A stretch of DNA of 64,000 bases from Salinicola peritrichatus (GCF_003206715.1 NZ_PZJU01000006.1:62001-126000), one strand, 5' to 3'. Numbered from the stretch's first letter, positions 9,161 to 18,655 are shown. Notes: generated from the letters alone by a model not told the origin. Translations and numbers: made by a program.

Positions 9161-9421
9161 ATGGCATACGGACTACTCGGCCTCCGCAATCAGATGGAAG
9201 GCGAAGCGCTGCAAGGCCTCGGCGATCTTGCCGGTCAGCAGCGCCAGAACAAAGCGCTCGAAGACCAGATGGATCAGGCCGATCGCCAGCAGAAGATGCA
9301 GGCCGTCGGCACCGGTGCCGGGCTGGGCATGATGGCTGGTATGCAGGCCGGCAGCGTGGGCGGCCCGATGGGGGCGGCCATTGGTGCCGGTGTGGGCTTC
9401 CTAGCCAGCGAACTGTTCTGA
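9161..9421 (+). CDS. Small glycine-zipper phage protein, 86 aa
   Basis: Preceded by GGGAGGTGACTC (GGAGG at 9151-9155). The first half is a Gln/Glu-rich helix. The second half (GTGAGLGMMAGMQAGSVGGP and following GAAIGAGVGFLA) is a glycine-zipper hydrophobic segment able to pack in a membrane. Such proteins occur among phage ejection proteins and in bacteriocin-like families. Given the gene order, membrane insertion during genome delivery is a reasonable inference, but no homologue is named. Confidence 0.6.
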   Translation: MAYGLLGLRNQMEGEALQGLGDLAGQQRQNKALEDQMDQADRQQKMQAVGTGAGLGMMAGMQAGSVGGPMGAAIGAGVGFLASELF

Positions 9422-9431
9422 GGAGACCGTC

Positions 9432-10670
9432 ATGGCAGGATTGGATACCCGCGGCTTGGCAAGTGGGCTGGCGCAAGGTCTCGGGCTCGGCATGAAACTG
9501 CAGAACCAGGAGCGACAGGCGCAGTATCAGAACGCCCGCATGCAGCAGTACGAGCGTGGCCTGGACATGCGAGAGCAACAGTACAACGACCAGCGTGAGC
9601 AGCAGCAAAAGGCACGCCAGCTCGAGCAGGATAAGCTCTTGGCACAGAGCGGCTACGCGCGACTCGCTGCCGGTCAGGATCTGGACGATGAACAGCTCGA
9701 AGCATTCAAGCGCAATCCATGGATGGCACCTTGGCATGTGGCTAGTGATGGCGTTGGACAGGCAATCGATCAGGCGCAGCGGGTCATCGATCCCAAAGAT
9801 CCGGCCGATCTCAACGACCCTGAGTCACTAGAAGCACTGAACGCCATGTTCGGGCCACGCATTAATCGTGGCCACGGAACGAACAAGCGCATCCGTGCCG
9901 CCGTCCCCGGACGGAAACCCGGCACGTTGGCATTCGATCTCGACGTCGAGGGAGAAGACGGTAGCCGCTATACGGCGCCGATGACGCGCAATCGCGGTAA
10001 GGCCGGCGACGACGATGAGGTCATGCAGACTGATGTCGGCGATATCGTCAACCAGGTGGCCGGTTATAAGGCGCTACGCCAAGTACTGTCATCGCCGGAA
10101 GCACGCGAGAAGGCATTGGCCTATGGTCGCCAACTCGGGTTTGTGCCGCAGGCGGCCGACACCTGGGAGACAGTACAGGGACCGGGGGGCAGCTTGCTGC
10201 AACGCAATACTCGCACGGGCGAGATGAAGTCCATTGTTGGGCGCGAGCCACGCAGCGGTGGCGGCTATGGCTATGCCCCCACATCTTCGATGAAAGAAGC
10301 GCAATGGCTGGTCGCCAACGGCATTGCACCCAATATCAGTGAAGCCTACAAGATGGCCCGTGCCCGGGCAGGTTTGGATGGCGGCCAGCAATTGGAACTC
10401 AAGCAGCTCGACTATCTGGGCGATCAGATCAGCGACATCGATAGCCAGGTAAAAGCCTATCAGGACAACTACCAGGAACCCCCACAGGATCTACTGGCGC
10501 AACGCCAGCGATTGATGCAGCAGCGCGAGGCGATCGCCGGGCGCATCTGGGGAGGCGAAGCAACGCCCACCGGCAGGCATGTCGAACAACCTCAAGCGCA
10601 ATCACCGCAGCGCCAGCAGACGGGCGACGACTTCGACCCTGATGCATTCCTCAACGACCTCGGAATTTAG
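9432..10670 (+). CDS. Phage internal virion/ejection protein, 412 aa
   Basis: Starts MAGLDTRGLASGLAQGLGLG after an AGGAG site (9420-9424). Residues ~25-75 are a long Gln/Arg/Glu coiled coil, the middle holds a beta-rich domain (RAAVPGRKPGTLAFDLDVEG), and the C-terminus is a Gln-rich helix with a short acidic tail. Composition and position directly before the giant polyvalent protein match the large internal protein pair of podoviruses. The stop (TAG 10668-10670) is inside the ribosome-binding region of the next gene. Confidence 0.65.
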   Translation: MAGLDTRGLASGLAQGLGLGMKLQNQERQAQYQNARMQQYERGLDMREQQYNDQREQQQKARQLEQDKLLAQSGYARLAAGQDLDDEQLEAFKRNPWMAPWHVASDGVGQAIDQAQRVIDPKDPADLNDPESLEALNAMFGPRINRGHGTNKRIRAAVPGRKPGTLAFDLDVEGEDGSRYTAPMTRNRGKAGDDDEVMQTDVGDIVNQVAGYKALRQVLSSPEAREKALAYGRQLGFVPQAADTWETVQGPGGSLLQRNTRTGEMKSIVGREPRSGGGYGYAPTSSMKEAQWLVANGIAPNISEAYKMARARAGLDGGQQLELKQLDYLGDQISDIDSQVKAYQDNYQEPPQDLLAQRQRLMQQREAIAGRIWGGEATPTGRHVEQPQAQSPQRQQTGDDFDPDAFLNDLGI

Positions 10671-10679
10671 GAGACGCCC

Positions 10680-13600
10680 GTGGCTGGCAAGTGGCAACAA
10701 GTCGTGCAGAGCGAGCGCTGGCAGGCACTCGACCCCGAGCAGCGCCAGGCCGTGCGAGGTGCGTTTTTTGATCGCCAGATCCGACCCCAGACGCCGGGCG
10801 ATAAGCTCGAGGCCGTGCAAAGCGCTTTCTTTACCCGCACCGAGCCGGATGTCTTCGGCAAGAGTGATGAGGAAGGTGGTGGCGTCGGCGCCATGGATTA
10901 CGTCAAGGAGCTTGGCGCCGGGCTAGAAGAGGGTACCGGTGCCGTCCTGCAGGGCGCCGGCGATCTTCTCGAGCAGGGTGGCAAATGGGTCGATCGTGGG
11001 CTGCGCGCTATCGGGCTCGGCGATGCGGTCGATGTTGGTGACCGGGCGCTGGGCGGTCGCAGCCCATCCGACGCCGTGCGCGGCGCCGGCGAGTGGTTCG
11101 ACGAGGGCGGCGATACTCTTCGCGCCCGTCAATCCGAGGCCGCGACACAGGCACGTGAGGACAGCACGCCGACCGGCGATATCACCAAGCCTTCGACGTG
11201 GAGCATGGGCGAGGACCCGAGCCTCGCCGGTTATGGGCTCCAGGTCTCCAACCTGATCGGCCAGTTCGCACCGCAGGCCGCTGCACTGCTGGCGCCCGGC
11301 GGGCAGGCGCGCGCTGTCGGCATGGCCAGTGTTGGTGGGCTGCAGGCGGGAGGAGCCGCCGGCCAGGATGCCGAGCAGTACGTCATGCAGCAGAGTGACG
11401 AGGATCTGGCGAAGAATTCCGGCATGTATCGGGATCTCATCGACCAGGGTGTTGAGCCGGCAGAGGCAAAGCGCCAAACCGCAGTTGCCGCGCGCGGTGC
11501 CGCATTCGCCGGGGCTGCACCAGTGGGCGGTGCCGGTGGGGCGCTGACCCATTACATTCTGGGCCCGTTCCAGCGGGCCATCGGTGGCGGCGTCGGGCGT
11601 CGTCTGGGTTACGGTCTGGCAGTGGATGCGCCGGCGGAAGGCGCTCAGGAAGTCGCCGAAACCGTGGCAGGGCGCACGGCTCAGAATGAAGCCACTCAGG
11701 GCAACCGGGATACCACGCAAGGCACCTTCGGCGATGCTGCCCTCGGTGCTATCGCTGGTGGTGGTCATGCTTCTCTCGGCGCGGCGATGGGCGAGACGTT
11801 GCCGCAACGCAACCGGATGCCGACACCCGACGATCTGGTGCGGGAACGCACACCGGAGGACATTGCCGAGGCTGAACAGCAATACCAGCGGGATCGCGAC
11901 GACGAAGCACGCCAGTGGTTCGAGCGGCGCCGCGCCGACGAGCAGTCCCAGCAGGCGGCCCGGGAGCAATTCGGCGAAGACGGCGCAGCGGTTTGGCAGA
12001 ACGCCGACAACGACCTGCCAGTCAGGGTTCGCGGCATCGAGCCGGAGCCGGACGAGGAAGGCCGGCAGTATGCCCGCGTCGAAGTCGATGGCCAGGAAGG
12101 CTTTGTGCCCTTGGATGAGCTTCGTGCCACGGAATCAGACCCGGTCGAAGAATCAGCGGCAGAGCCCAACCCGGACAATCCGCGCCAGCCCCAACTCGGC
12201 ATCGACAACGACATTCGCGTCGCCGAGCGGATCGGCGCCGACGAGGACGCCATCCGTCTGCGTAATGCCAAGTCACTGTTCCTCCGCGCTATGGAGCAGG
12301 ACGCCGCCGGCAACAACGATGCAGGATCGCGCCTACGCGAGCGCGGGCTGAACATCTATCGCGACATCTACGGCGACCCTGAATCACCGATGCCGGAACG
12401 GCCGGCGTCATTCCCGGTGCCGTACGAATATGTCGGTGATGTCGAGGCAGGCGGGCAGCTTCCGGTTCAGGCCGCTCGTCAGGATCGAGGAGAAACCTAT
12501 TCCGGCGAGCCCGATCCGGCGCTTGCCACCCCGGCACCGCAACTACGCCAGGGGGACCAGGCCACCGGCGACCCTCTGATCTACGGCCAAGGGCCAACCG
12601 TCCGTCGCGGCAATGCCAATACCGGCCTGGATCAGCCGTTCGAAGGTGCGCGCACGACCGACACCAGCGCCGAGCAGCGCAGTGATTACGATCCAACTAA
12701 GCCTGTAGATACGCCGCGCCACCGCCGACGCATGGAGACGAGTGGTCGACGTGCCACCGCATATCTAGCTGATAACACGCCGGTACCGGTACGTTACCGC
12801 GTCATGGATCTGGACGAGCTGACGCCCTCAAATGATCCTGATGGTGCAGTGAACCCACTGTTCCCAACAGAGCTTCAACCCCGGGACCGAACCGGGAAGA
12901 ACAGCCAGGTTCAAGTGCGCAATATCGCGGCACGCCTCAACCCCGAGCGTCTTGGCGAATCCACAGATGCAGGCAGCGGATCGCCGATCGTGGGTCCTGA
13001 TGGTGTAGTTGAATCCGGCAACGGCCGAACGATGGCCATCGCACAGGCATATCGCAGCGATAGTCCGCAGGCCAGGCGCTATCGTGACTTCGTGCGTCAG
13101 CGCGCTCAGGACTTTGGTATCGACCCAGGCGTCGTTGCCGGGATGCGAAATCCCGTTCTCGTTCGTGAGCGCACAGGTAGTATCGACCGTGCCGAATTCG
13201 CCCGCCGTGCCAACGAAGCCGATGTCGCTGGCATGACACCGCATGAATTGGCAATCTCCGATGCTGATCGGCTCAGCGTTGACGACTTGGCGCAGTGGGC
13301 ACCGGATGAGAGTGGCGATCCGCTTGCAGCGTCGAACCGTGCCTTTGCGCGCCGCTTCGCCCAGCGCATGGGGAACAACGAGGCCAGCCGCTATCGTGGC
13401 CGGGATGGCCAGCCGACGCCGGAACTCGGCGAGCGCATGATGCGTGCCGTATTCGCCAAAGGCTATGCAGACGACCAAGGGCGTCCGTCGACCGATATGG
13501 TTGAAATGGTCGCCGAGCCCCAGGGGCGGATGCGCAATCTGACAGTGGCACTGCAATCAGCCGCGCCTGATTTTGCCATTGCACGAGAATATGGCGGCGA

Positions 13601-16600
13601 GCAAGCCCAGGCCATGGCTGATACCGTTGTCGATGCGGTACGCATTGTGCGTCAGGCGCGCTCTTCCGGTATCTCTGTGCGTGAGCTGGTGAGCCAAAAT
13701 GATGCGTTCAGCCAGCCCGTGCCACATGACACGGCCATGTTGGCATCCTTCATTGCCAACAATGCCCGTAGCCGATCTGGATTGAATGAAGCGCTGTCGC
13801 TGATTGCCGCAGCGACCCGTAACCGTGCTGAAAGCAGTCGAAACGGCTCGCTATTCGGCGATCAAGTCAGCAACCAGGACATTCTCGATGCAGCAACGCG
13901 ACAAGATTCATCTACGCCGGATCCAGAACGATCCAGCAGTGACGGAGCTTTTGCGGGAGGGGATCGCGCAGGCACAGGCGAGACGCCCCGAGGGTCGGAA
14001 ACTGATCGTGCCCGAGCACCTGAACAAACCCAAGAAGTAGACGATCCGCTTCTCACGACGTACACCGAGCAGGATATCGCCGACCGCGAGCGAGCCAATG
14101 CAGCGTCAGCGCAAGATGAGCAGCTCCAGCGCCAGGCGGAGGCGCAGCGCGCTCAGGCCGACCGTGACGCCGAGGGCTTCACGCTCACAGGCAGCGATCG
14201 GAGTGCGGATGTAGCTGCCGCTCAAGGTCAGGATGATCTGCTCGATACACGGTACGCCATGCGTTCGAACGCCGGAGACGTGGCGCCACCGACCGCCGAA
14301 CAGGTCCGAGCCGCTTTGGACAGCCTGGGCGAGCGTCTTGGCGACTTCACCGTCGTGGATTCGGCGGCGGAACTCCCGCTCCTGAATCAGCTAATGATGG
14401 CTCGCGATAACGTCGATCCCGCCGATGTCCGTGGCATCTATAGCGGAGACCGCCTGTACATCGTGGCGTCCAACAATGACAACATTCAGCAGGCCGTAGC
14501 GACGGCCGTTCACGAGGCCGTCGGGCACAAGGGGATTCGTGGCGTTCTCGGCGACGAGATCGAGCCGGTGATGCGCCAACTCTACAAGTCGCTGCCATTC
14601 GACAAGCGCGGCCGTGAAGCGCTCGACGAGGTGCTGGCCGACTATCCGTTCCTGGATCGCAATAACCCAGACGACCAGGTGACCATCGCCGAAGAAATGG
14701 TCGCGCACCTGCTCGAGAAAGGATACAGGCCCAAGGCGTGGCAGCGCGCCGTGGCCAAGATCCGGGAATTGCTGCGGAGATTCTTCCCCAGCGTGGCCTG
14801 GACCTACTCGGACGTACTGGCGCTGGGAGAGCGATCCCGCGAGTATCTGCGTTCGCAGGCCAGCACCTCGGAACCCGGCCAGGGGCCGAACCGATACTCG
14901 CGCCGCGGCTGGCGCTCGGACTTTCCCGACGCGGCACTGGCGCACCCGCTGCGCTGGGCAACGCAGCATCCGGACTACGAGGCGGCCAAGGCCGGCGACG
15001 ACCAGGCAGCGCTACGGCTGGCGCGCGATGCCGTCACGCCGGAGTTCGTTGAGCAGGTGCGACAGATGATCCCCACCGGTTCGCAGCCTCGCATCGTGCC
15101 GGTGGTGGCGCAGGAAAGCGCGGGCAGGAATCGGATTCCGGCAATGGCTGCCGAAGTTCTCGCAGCACGGCTGGGCCTTGGTACCGTCGATAACCTGACC
15201 CAGCGCGAGCGCGTATCGCGTACCGGTGCCAATGCGATGGATCGCCTGCAACGCCAGCCTACGTTCGACGGCGACGTGGATGGCGGCGACTTCCTCTTGC
15301 TCGATGACACCTTGACCCAGGGCGGCACGCTGGCGCAGTTGAAGACGCATATCGAAGACCAGGGCGGGCGGGTGCTTGGCGTGGCGGCATTGACCGGCAA
15401 GCAGTACTCGCGCAAAATTGCTGTCGACCCATCAACTCTGGATCAAGTCCGTGACCGATTCGGTTCTGTCGAAAACCAGTGGCGTGCAGCCTTCGGCTAT
15501 GGCTTCGAAGGACTCACCCAATCGGAAGCCCGAACGCTCCTTACATTCGAGCGCGGACGTCTATCGCCTGACGAACTCCGAAATCGAATCCCTGCGCTCC
15601 GAGATGCAAGCCTCAATGGCGTGGGCGAGGGAGCAGCTGGCGATCGATCCGGACCTGAAGCACCTCTAAGCGATCCCTCCCGCTACAGTCTGCGCCCCCA
15701 GCGTCAGCCCGTCGCTGATCAATTCGATGACCTGAGCCCTGAGCAACAGGCCTTCATGGCTAAGTTCGGCCCCAGTACGCCGACGCGCCGCGTCATGGAG
15801 TGGTGGAAGGATCTCAGCCACCGCGCCGGCCTGCGTATCCGGCAGGGCATGATCGATCAGTATGCCGCGCTCAAGGAACTCGACGAGAAACGCTTCGGCA
15901 AGGATGGTGCACTCAAGCAAAGCATCACCAGCTCCAGTTGGGTGCTGGCGCGCATGTCGAATGCCGCCAATGGCGCGCTGCACGCCATGCTGCACAACGG
16001 TCGCATCTACCTCGATCCCGATCAGAAGGTGATCGACATTCGGGACGACGACTCCAAAGGGCTCGGCGCCGTGCTGGGTCGACTGGGCAGCCCGGCGGAG
16101 ATCGAGCGCTTCATGATGTGGATCGCCGCCAATCGCTCCAGCAAGCTCAAGGATGAGGGCCGCGAGTTCCTTTTCAGCGACGGCGAGATTCGTGCCGGCA
16201 TGCAGCTCGACCAAGGACGCATGGCGGATGGCGGCAGTCGGGCCGAGCGCTACGCCGAGGTCTTCGACGAGTTCCAGCAGTATCGCGACGACGTGCTGGC
16301 CATTGCGGAACGGGCGGGCGTGATCCGACCCGATCAGCGCGCGATGTGGCGCGACGAATTCTACGTGCCGTTCTACCGGCTCAAGGACGACAAGGACGTT
16401 AACGTCCAGCTCGGCACCAGCGGGCTATCTCGACAGCAGGCCTACAAGCGCCTGAAGGGCGGTACGCAGAACATCAACGACTTGCTTCAGAACACGATGA
16501 TGAACTTCCATCATCTGCTCGATGCCAGCCTGAAAAACCAGGCAGCGCAGCAGGCGATCGACAATGCCGAAGCGATGGGTATGGCGCGCCGCGTGCCGGA

Positions 16601-18374
16601 GAGCGGGCGCGATACTTCGAAGTCGACCTTCGTCATGAAGGACGGCGCCAAATCCTTCTACGAAATCGACGATCCGCTCGTGTTCCAGGCGCTTTCCGCC
16701 CTGGCGCACCCGGGCATGAACAACACGATCATGAAGGTGATGCGTGGTTTCAAGCGCGTCTTCACCAATCTGACGACGACCACCCCGCAGTTCATGGTCG
16801 CCAACCTGATTCGCGACAGCCTGCAGGCCGTGGCGACCAACGAAGTCAGCATGAATGTGTTCAAGAACGTCTACGATGGCACCGGTACGCTGCGAGACCA
16901 GCGCAAGCGCGCCCGGATGCTGGCTGCCGGTGGTAGCTTCAACTTCGGCCACCTGTATAACAACAACCCCGACGAGCTACGCGCGCAACTGACGCGCAAC
17001 CTTCGCGATGCCAAGATCGTCGGTGTTCCCGGATCCCGGCTCAAAGGCTTTGCCGCGCCGGCGGCGCTGATCCGTGCAGGTTGGGCGAAGTGGGGCGACG
17101 TCACCGACTTTGCCGAGAACCTGAACCGAGCGGCGATATACGACCAGAATCAGGACCAGGGCAAGCTCAAGGCGGCATTCGAGGCTCGGGACCTGATCGA
17201 CTTCAGCGCACGCGGCGCATGGCCGGCGGTGCGCATCCTGACCGACATCGTGCCGTTCCTGAACGCTCGCATCCAGGGGCTGGACAAGATCTACCGCAGC
17301 GGTGTGAAGCCGGGCGCCAATGTGCTGGCCGCAGCCTTCGGCAAAGGCGAGGCCGGTGTTTCCGATCGTCAGGCGGCTGCCCGATTCTGGTCCGTCGCCG
17401 GCGCGCTCACACTGGCCACGGTCGCGCTCTATCTCCACAACCGCGACGACGAGGACTACCAGAAGCTCGAGGAGTGGCAGAAGGACACATACTGGTTCTT
17501 CAAGGTCGGCGATCAGGAATTCTTCATTCCCAAACCGTTCGAGGTGGGTGCCATCGCCACCATGGCCGAGCGCGTCACCCAGCAGTTCGTCGACGATGAG
17601 GCGACGGGGGCGTTGTTCGGCCAGCGCATGATGCACATGCTCACCGACACGTTCAGCTTCTCGCCAGTGCCGCAGATGATGCAGCCCGCGCTGGATGTTT
17701 ACGCCAACCGGGATTCGTTCACCAATCGGCCGATCGAGGGCATGGGCGATGAGCGGCTTTCGCCACAACTCCGCAAACGCGATGACAGCTCTCTGGCGGC
17801 GCGTGGCGCCAGTTGGGTGCTGAATCACTCCGTTGGCGCCATCGGCGATCCCGAACTCAACCCGATGGCGCTGTCGCCGCTACAGATCGACTACCTGATC
17901 CAGGGCTATCTCGGCCAGGTTGGGTCATGGGCGATTGGATCGGCCGATGTCGCATGGCGAGTTTTCGACGGCAAGGACGAGCCGGCCAAGCATTGGTACG
18001 AATACCAGCCGATCCGTCGCTTCTATCGAAACCTGGGCGACGAGCCGCGATATACCCGCTATGGCACGGTCTTTTATGACGGATTGCGCGAGGCCGAACG
18101 TGCCTATGCCGACGTCAAGGAGCTGGGTGAGCTCGGACGGATCGAAGAGGCTCGAGAGTTGGCCAAGAACAAGGCCGATGTCTTGCGCCTGCGCAAGCCT
18201 TTGATGAAGGCTCAGCGCGACCTGGGCAAGATTCGAGCCCAGATGGACGCCATTCGCCGCTCGGACCTGGACGGAGACCTGAAACGCCAGCGCCTCGATC
18301 GACTCACGGCCGTGCGGAACCGGATCCAGCAGGTATTGGGTGAGAAGATTCTGGAGCAGCGCGCGGCGGAGTGA
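10680..18374 (+). CDS. Giant phage polyvalent protein: ParB-like, HEAVGH metallopeptidase, PRTase-like, LPD38-like
   Basis: GTG 10680 follows AGGAG at 10669-10673; 2564 residues. In order: Gly/Ala-rich hydrophobic N-terminus (~70-370), as in ejected internal proteins; an acidic linker; a DdrB-type ParB-like domain (~697-930; GVVESGNGRTMAIAQAY near 774); a zinc peptidase helix HEAVGH (1278-1283); a phosphoribosyltransferase-like domain with the PRPP-loop pattern FLLLDDTLTQGGTL (1538-1551); and an alpha-helical C-terminus matching LPD38 (from ~2026, TTTPQFMVANLIRDS) with a hydrophobic helix near 2236. Motifs RYAMR (1191), RYSRR (1405) and RYSLR (1668) fall at module boundaries. Polyvalent proteins are known as co-injected effectors against host defences. 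Enzyme activities here are inferred from motifs. Confidence 0.8.
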   Translation: MAGKWQQVVQSERWQALDPEQRQAVRGAFFDRQIRPQTPGDKLEAVQSAFFTRTEPDVFGKSDEEGGGVGAMDYVKELGAGLEEGTGAVLQGAGDLLEQGGKWVDRGLRAIGLGDAVDVGDRALGGRSPSDAVRGAGEWFDEGGDTLRARQSEAATQAREDSTPTGDITKPSTWSMGEDPSLAGYGLQVSNLIGQFAPQAAALLAPGGQARAVGMASVGGLQAGGAAGQDAEQYVMQQSDEDLAKNSGMYRDLIDQGVEPAEAKRQTAVAARGAAFAGAAPVGGAGGALTHYILGPFQRAIGGGVGRRLGYGLAVDAPAEGAQEVAETVAGRTAQNEATQGNRDTTQGTFGDAALGAIAGGGHASLGAAMGETLPQRNRMPTPDDLVRERTPEDIAEAEQQYQRDRDDEARQWFERRRADEQSQQAAREQFGEDGAAVWQNADNDLPVRVRGIEPEPDEEGRQYARVEVDGQEGFVPLDELRATESDPVEESAAEPNPDNPRQPQLGIDNDIRVAERIGADEDAIRLRNAKSLFLRAMEQDAAGNNDAGSRLRERGLNIYRDIYGDPESPMPERPASFPVPYEYVGDVEAGGQLPVQAARQDRGETYSGEPDPALATPAPQLRQGDQATGDPLIYGQGPTVRRGNANTGLDQPFEGARTTDTSAEQRSDYDPTKPVDTPRHRRRMETSGRRATAYLADNTPVPVRYRVMDLDELTPSNDPDGAVNPLFPTELQPRDRTGKNSQVQVRNIAARLNPERLGESTDAGSGSPIVGPDGVVESGNGRTMAIAQAYRSDSPQARRYRDFVRQRAQDFGIDPGVVAGMRNPVLVRERTGSIDRAEFARRANEADVAGMTPHELAISDADRLSVDDLAQWAPDESGDPLAASNRAFARRFAQRMGNNEASRYRGRDGQPTPELGERMMRAVFAKGYADDQGRPSTDMVEMVAEPQGRMRNLTVALQSAAPDFAIAREYGGEQAQAMADTVVDAVRIVRQARSSGISVRELVSQNDAFSQPVPHDTAMLASFIANNARSRSGLNEALSLIAAATRNRAESSRNGSLFGDQVSNQDILDAATRQDSSTPDPERSSSDGAFAGGDRAGTGETPRGSETDRARAPEQTQEVDDPLLTTYTEQDIADRERANAASAQDEQLQRQAEAQRAQADRDAEGFTLTGSDRSADVAAAQGQDDLLDTRYAMRSNAGDVAPPTAEQVRAALDSLGERLGDFTVVDSAAELPLLNQLMMARDNVDPADVRGIYSGDRLYIVASNNDNIQQAVATAVHEAVGHKGIRGVLGDEIEPVMRQLYKSLPFDKRGREALDEVLADYPFLDRNNPDDQVTIAEEMVAHLLEKGYRPKAWQRAVAKIRELLRRFFPSVAWTYSDVLALGERSREYLRSQASTSEPGQGPNRYSRRGWRSDFPDAALAHPLRWATQHPDYEAAKAGDDQAALRLARDAVTPEFVEQVRQMIPTGSQPRIVPVVAQESAGRNRIPAMAAEVLAARLGLGTVDNLTQRERVSRTGANAMDRLQRQPTFDGDVDGGDFLLLDDTLTQGGTLAQLKTHIEDQGGRVLGVAALTGKQYSRKIAVDPSTLDQVRDRFGSVENQWRAAFGYGFEGLTQSEARTLLTFERGRLSPDELRNRIPALRDASLNGVGEGAAGDRSGPEAPLSDPSRYSLRPQRQPVADQFDDLSPEQQAFMAKFGPSTPTRRVMEWWKDLSHRAGLRIRQGMIDQYAALKELDEKRFGKDGALKQSITSSSWVLARMSNAANGALHAMLHNGRIYLDPDQKVIDIRDDDSKGLGAVLGRLGSPAEIERFMMWIAANRSSKLKDEGREFLFSDGEIRAGMQLDQGRMADGGSRAERYAEVFDEFQQYRDDVLAIAERAGVIRPDQRAMWRDEFYVPFYRLKDDKDVNVQLGTSGLSRQQAYKRLKGGTQNINDLLQNTMMNFHHLLDASLKNQAAQQAIDNAEAMGMARRVPESGRDTSKSTFVMKDGAKSFYEIDDPLVFQALSALAHPGMNNTIMKVMRGFKRVFTNLTTTTPQFMVANLIRDSLQAVATNEVSMNVFKNVYDGTGTLRDQRKRARMLAAGGSFNFGHLYNNNPDELRAQLTRNLRDAKIVGVPGSRLKGFAAPAALIRAGWAKWGDVTDFAENLNRAAIYDQNQDQGKLKAAFEARDLIDFSARGAWPAVRILTDIVPFLNARIQGLDKIYRSGVKPGANVLAAAFGKGEAGVSDRQAAARFWSVAGALTLATVALYLHNRDDEDYQKLEEWQKDTYWFFKVGDQEFFIPKPFEVGAIATMAERVTQQFVDDEATGALFGQRMMHMLTDTFSFSPVPQMMQPALDVYANRDSFTNRPIEGMGDERLSPQLRKRDDSSLAARGASWVLNHSVGAIGDPELNPMALSPLQIDYLIQGYLGQVGSWAIGSADVAWRVFDGKDEPAKHWYEYQPIRRFYRNLGDEPRYTRYGTVFYDGLREAERAYADVKELGELGRIEEARELAKNKADVLRLRKPLMKAQRDLGKIRAQMDAIRRSDLDGDLKRQRLDRLTAVRNRIQQVLGEKILEQRAAE
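13888..14040 (+). CDS. Nested out-of-frame ORF in a polyvalent-protein linker, 50 aa
   Basis: In the +1 frame of the giant gene, an ATG at 13888 is preceded by AGGA (13876-13879, 8-base spacing) and opens a 50-residue ORF. The predicted product looks like a compact basic protein (RRIQNDPAVTELLREGIAQA, then RKLIVPEHL, basic KPKK end). The main frame over the same bases is a low-complexity Ser/Asp/Arg/Gly linker between the ParB-like and metallopeptidase modules. That contrast suggests overprinting or an inherited small gene. No promoter is visible and expression is unproven. Confidence 0.4.
   Translation: MQQRDKIHLRRIQNDPAVTELLREGIAQAQARRPEGRKLIVPEHLNKPKK
15499..15669 (+). CDS. Nested out-of-frame ORF before the RYSLR motif, about 56 aa
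   Basis: A second +1-frame ORF inside the giant gene ends at TAA 15667-15669. Its C-terminal part (VYRLTNSEIESLRSEMQASM, then WAREQLAIDPDLKHL) is a well-formed amphipathic helix pair, while the main frame there is a Gly/Ala/Ser-rich linker between the phosphoribosyltransferase-like domain and RYSLR. The start is uncertain: ATG 15499 has no clear ribosome-binding site, and a TTG at 15418 is also in frame. It is recorded because it repeats the arrangement of the other nested ORF. Confidence 0.3.
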   Translation: MASKDSPNRKPERSLHSSADVYRLTNSEIESLRSEMQASMAWAREQLAIDPDLKHL

Positions 18375-18608
18375 TCAGCGTTTGACCTTGGTGGCAGCAA
18401 TGCCGCCGAGGAACAGCGCGCCGAACATCAGCATCGGAACGTTGACGAGCAGGGCGACCAGGCACAGGAAACCGGGAATGCCGACGAAGCTGACGAGTAA
18501 CCAGCCCTGGACGGACTGCCACTCCTTGGGGAAGCCGATCATGGCCAGCAGGCCTAGGATGGGTAGGCCAATGACCAGACCGAAGATGATTTCGGGTTCG
18601 GGCGTCAT
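18375..18608 (-). CDS. Small inner-membrane protein at the prophage edge, 77 aa
   Basis: Convergent with the giant phage gene and abutting its stop. ATG 18608 (MTPEPEIIFGLVIGLPILGL) is preferred to a TTG at 18650. Almost the whole product is hydrophobic, with about three membrane segments separated by FPKEWQSVQGW and a short basic C-terminus. I see no family signature; holin-like, superinfection-exclusion or simple host membrane functions are all possible. No good ribosome-binding site precedes the ATG, so the start is uncertain. Confidence 0.5.
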   Translation of the reverse strand: MTPEPEIIFGLVIGLPILGLLAMIGFPKEWQSVQGWLLVSFVGIPGFLCLVALLVNVPMLMFGALFLGGIAATKVKR

Positions 18609-18655
18609 TTGCCTACAGTAGTTCGAAAGTAGGGAGACTGCGAGGGCCAAACAGT

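Noticed and set aside
10680-18374. Frameshift error explaining the nested ORFs in the giant gene
   Set aside because: The main frame stays open throughout and recognisable domains continue in the same frame before and after both nested ORFs.
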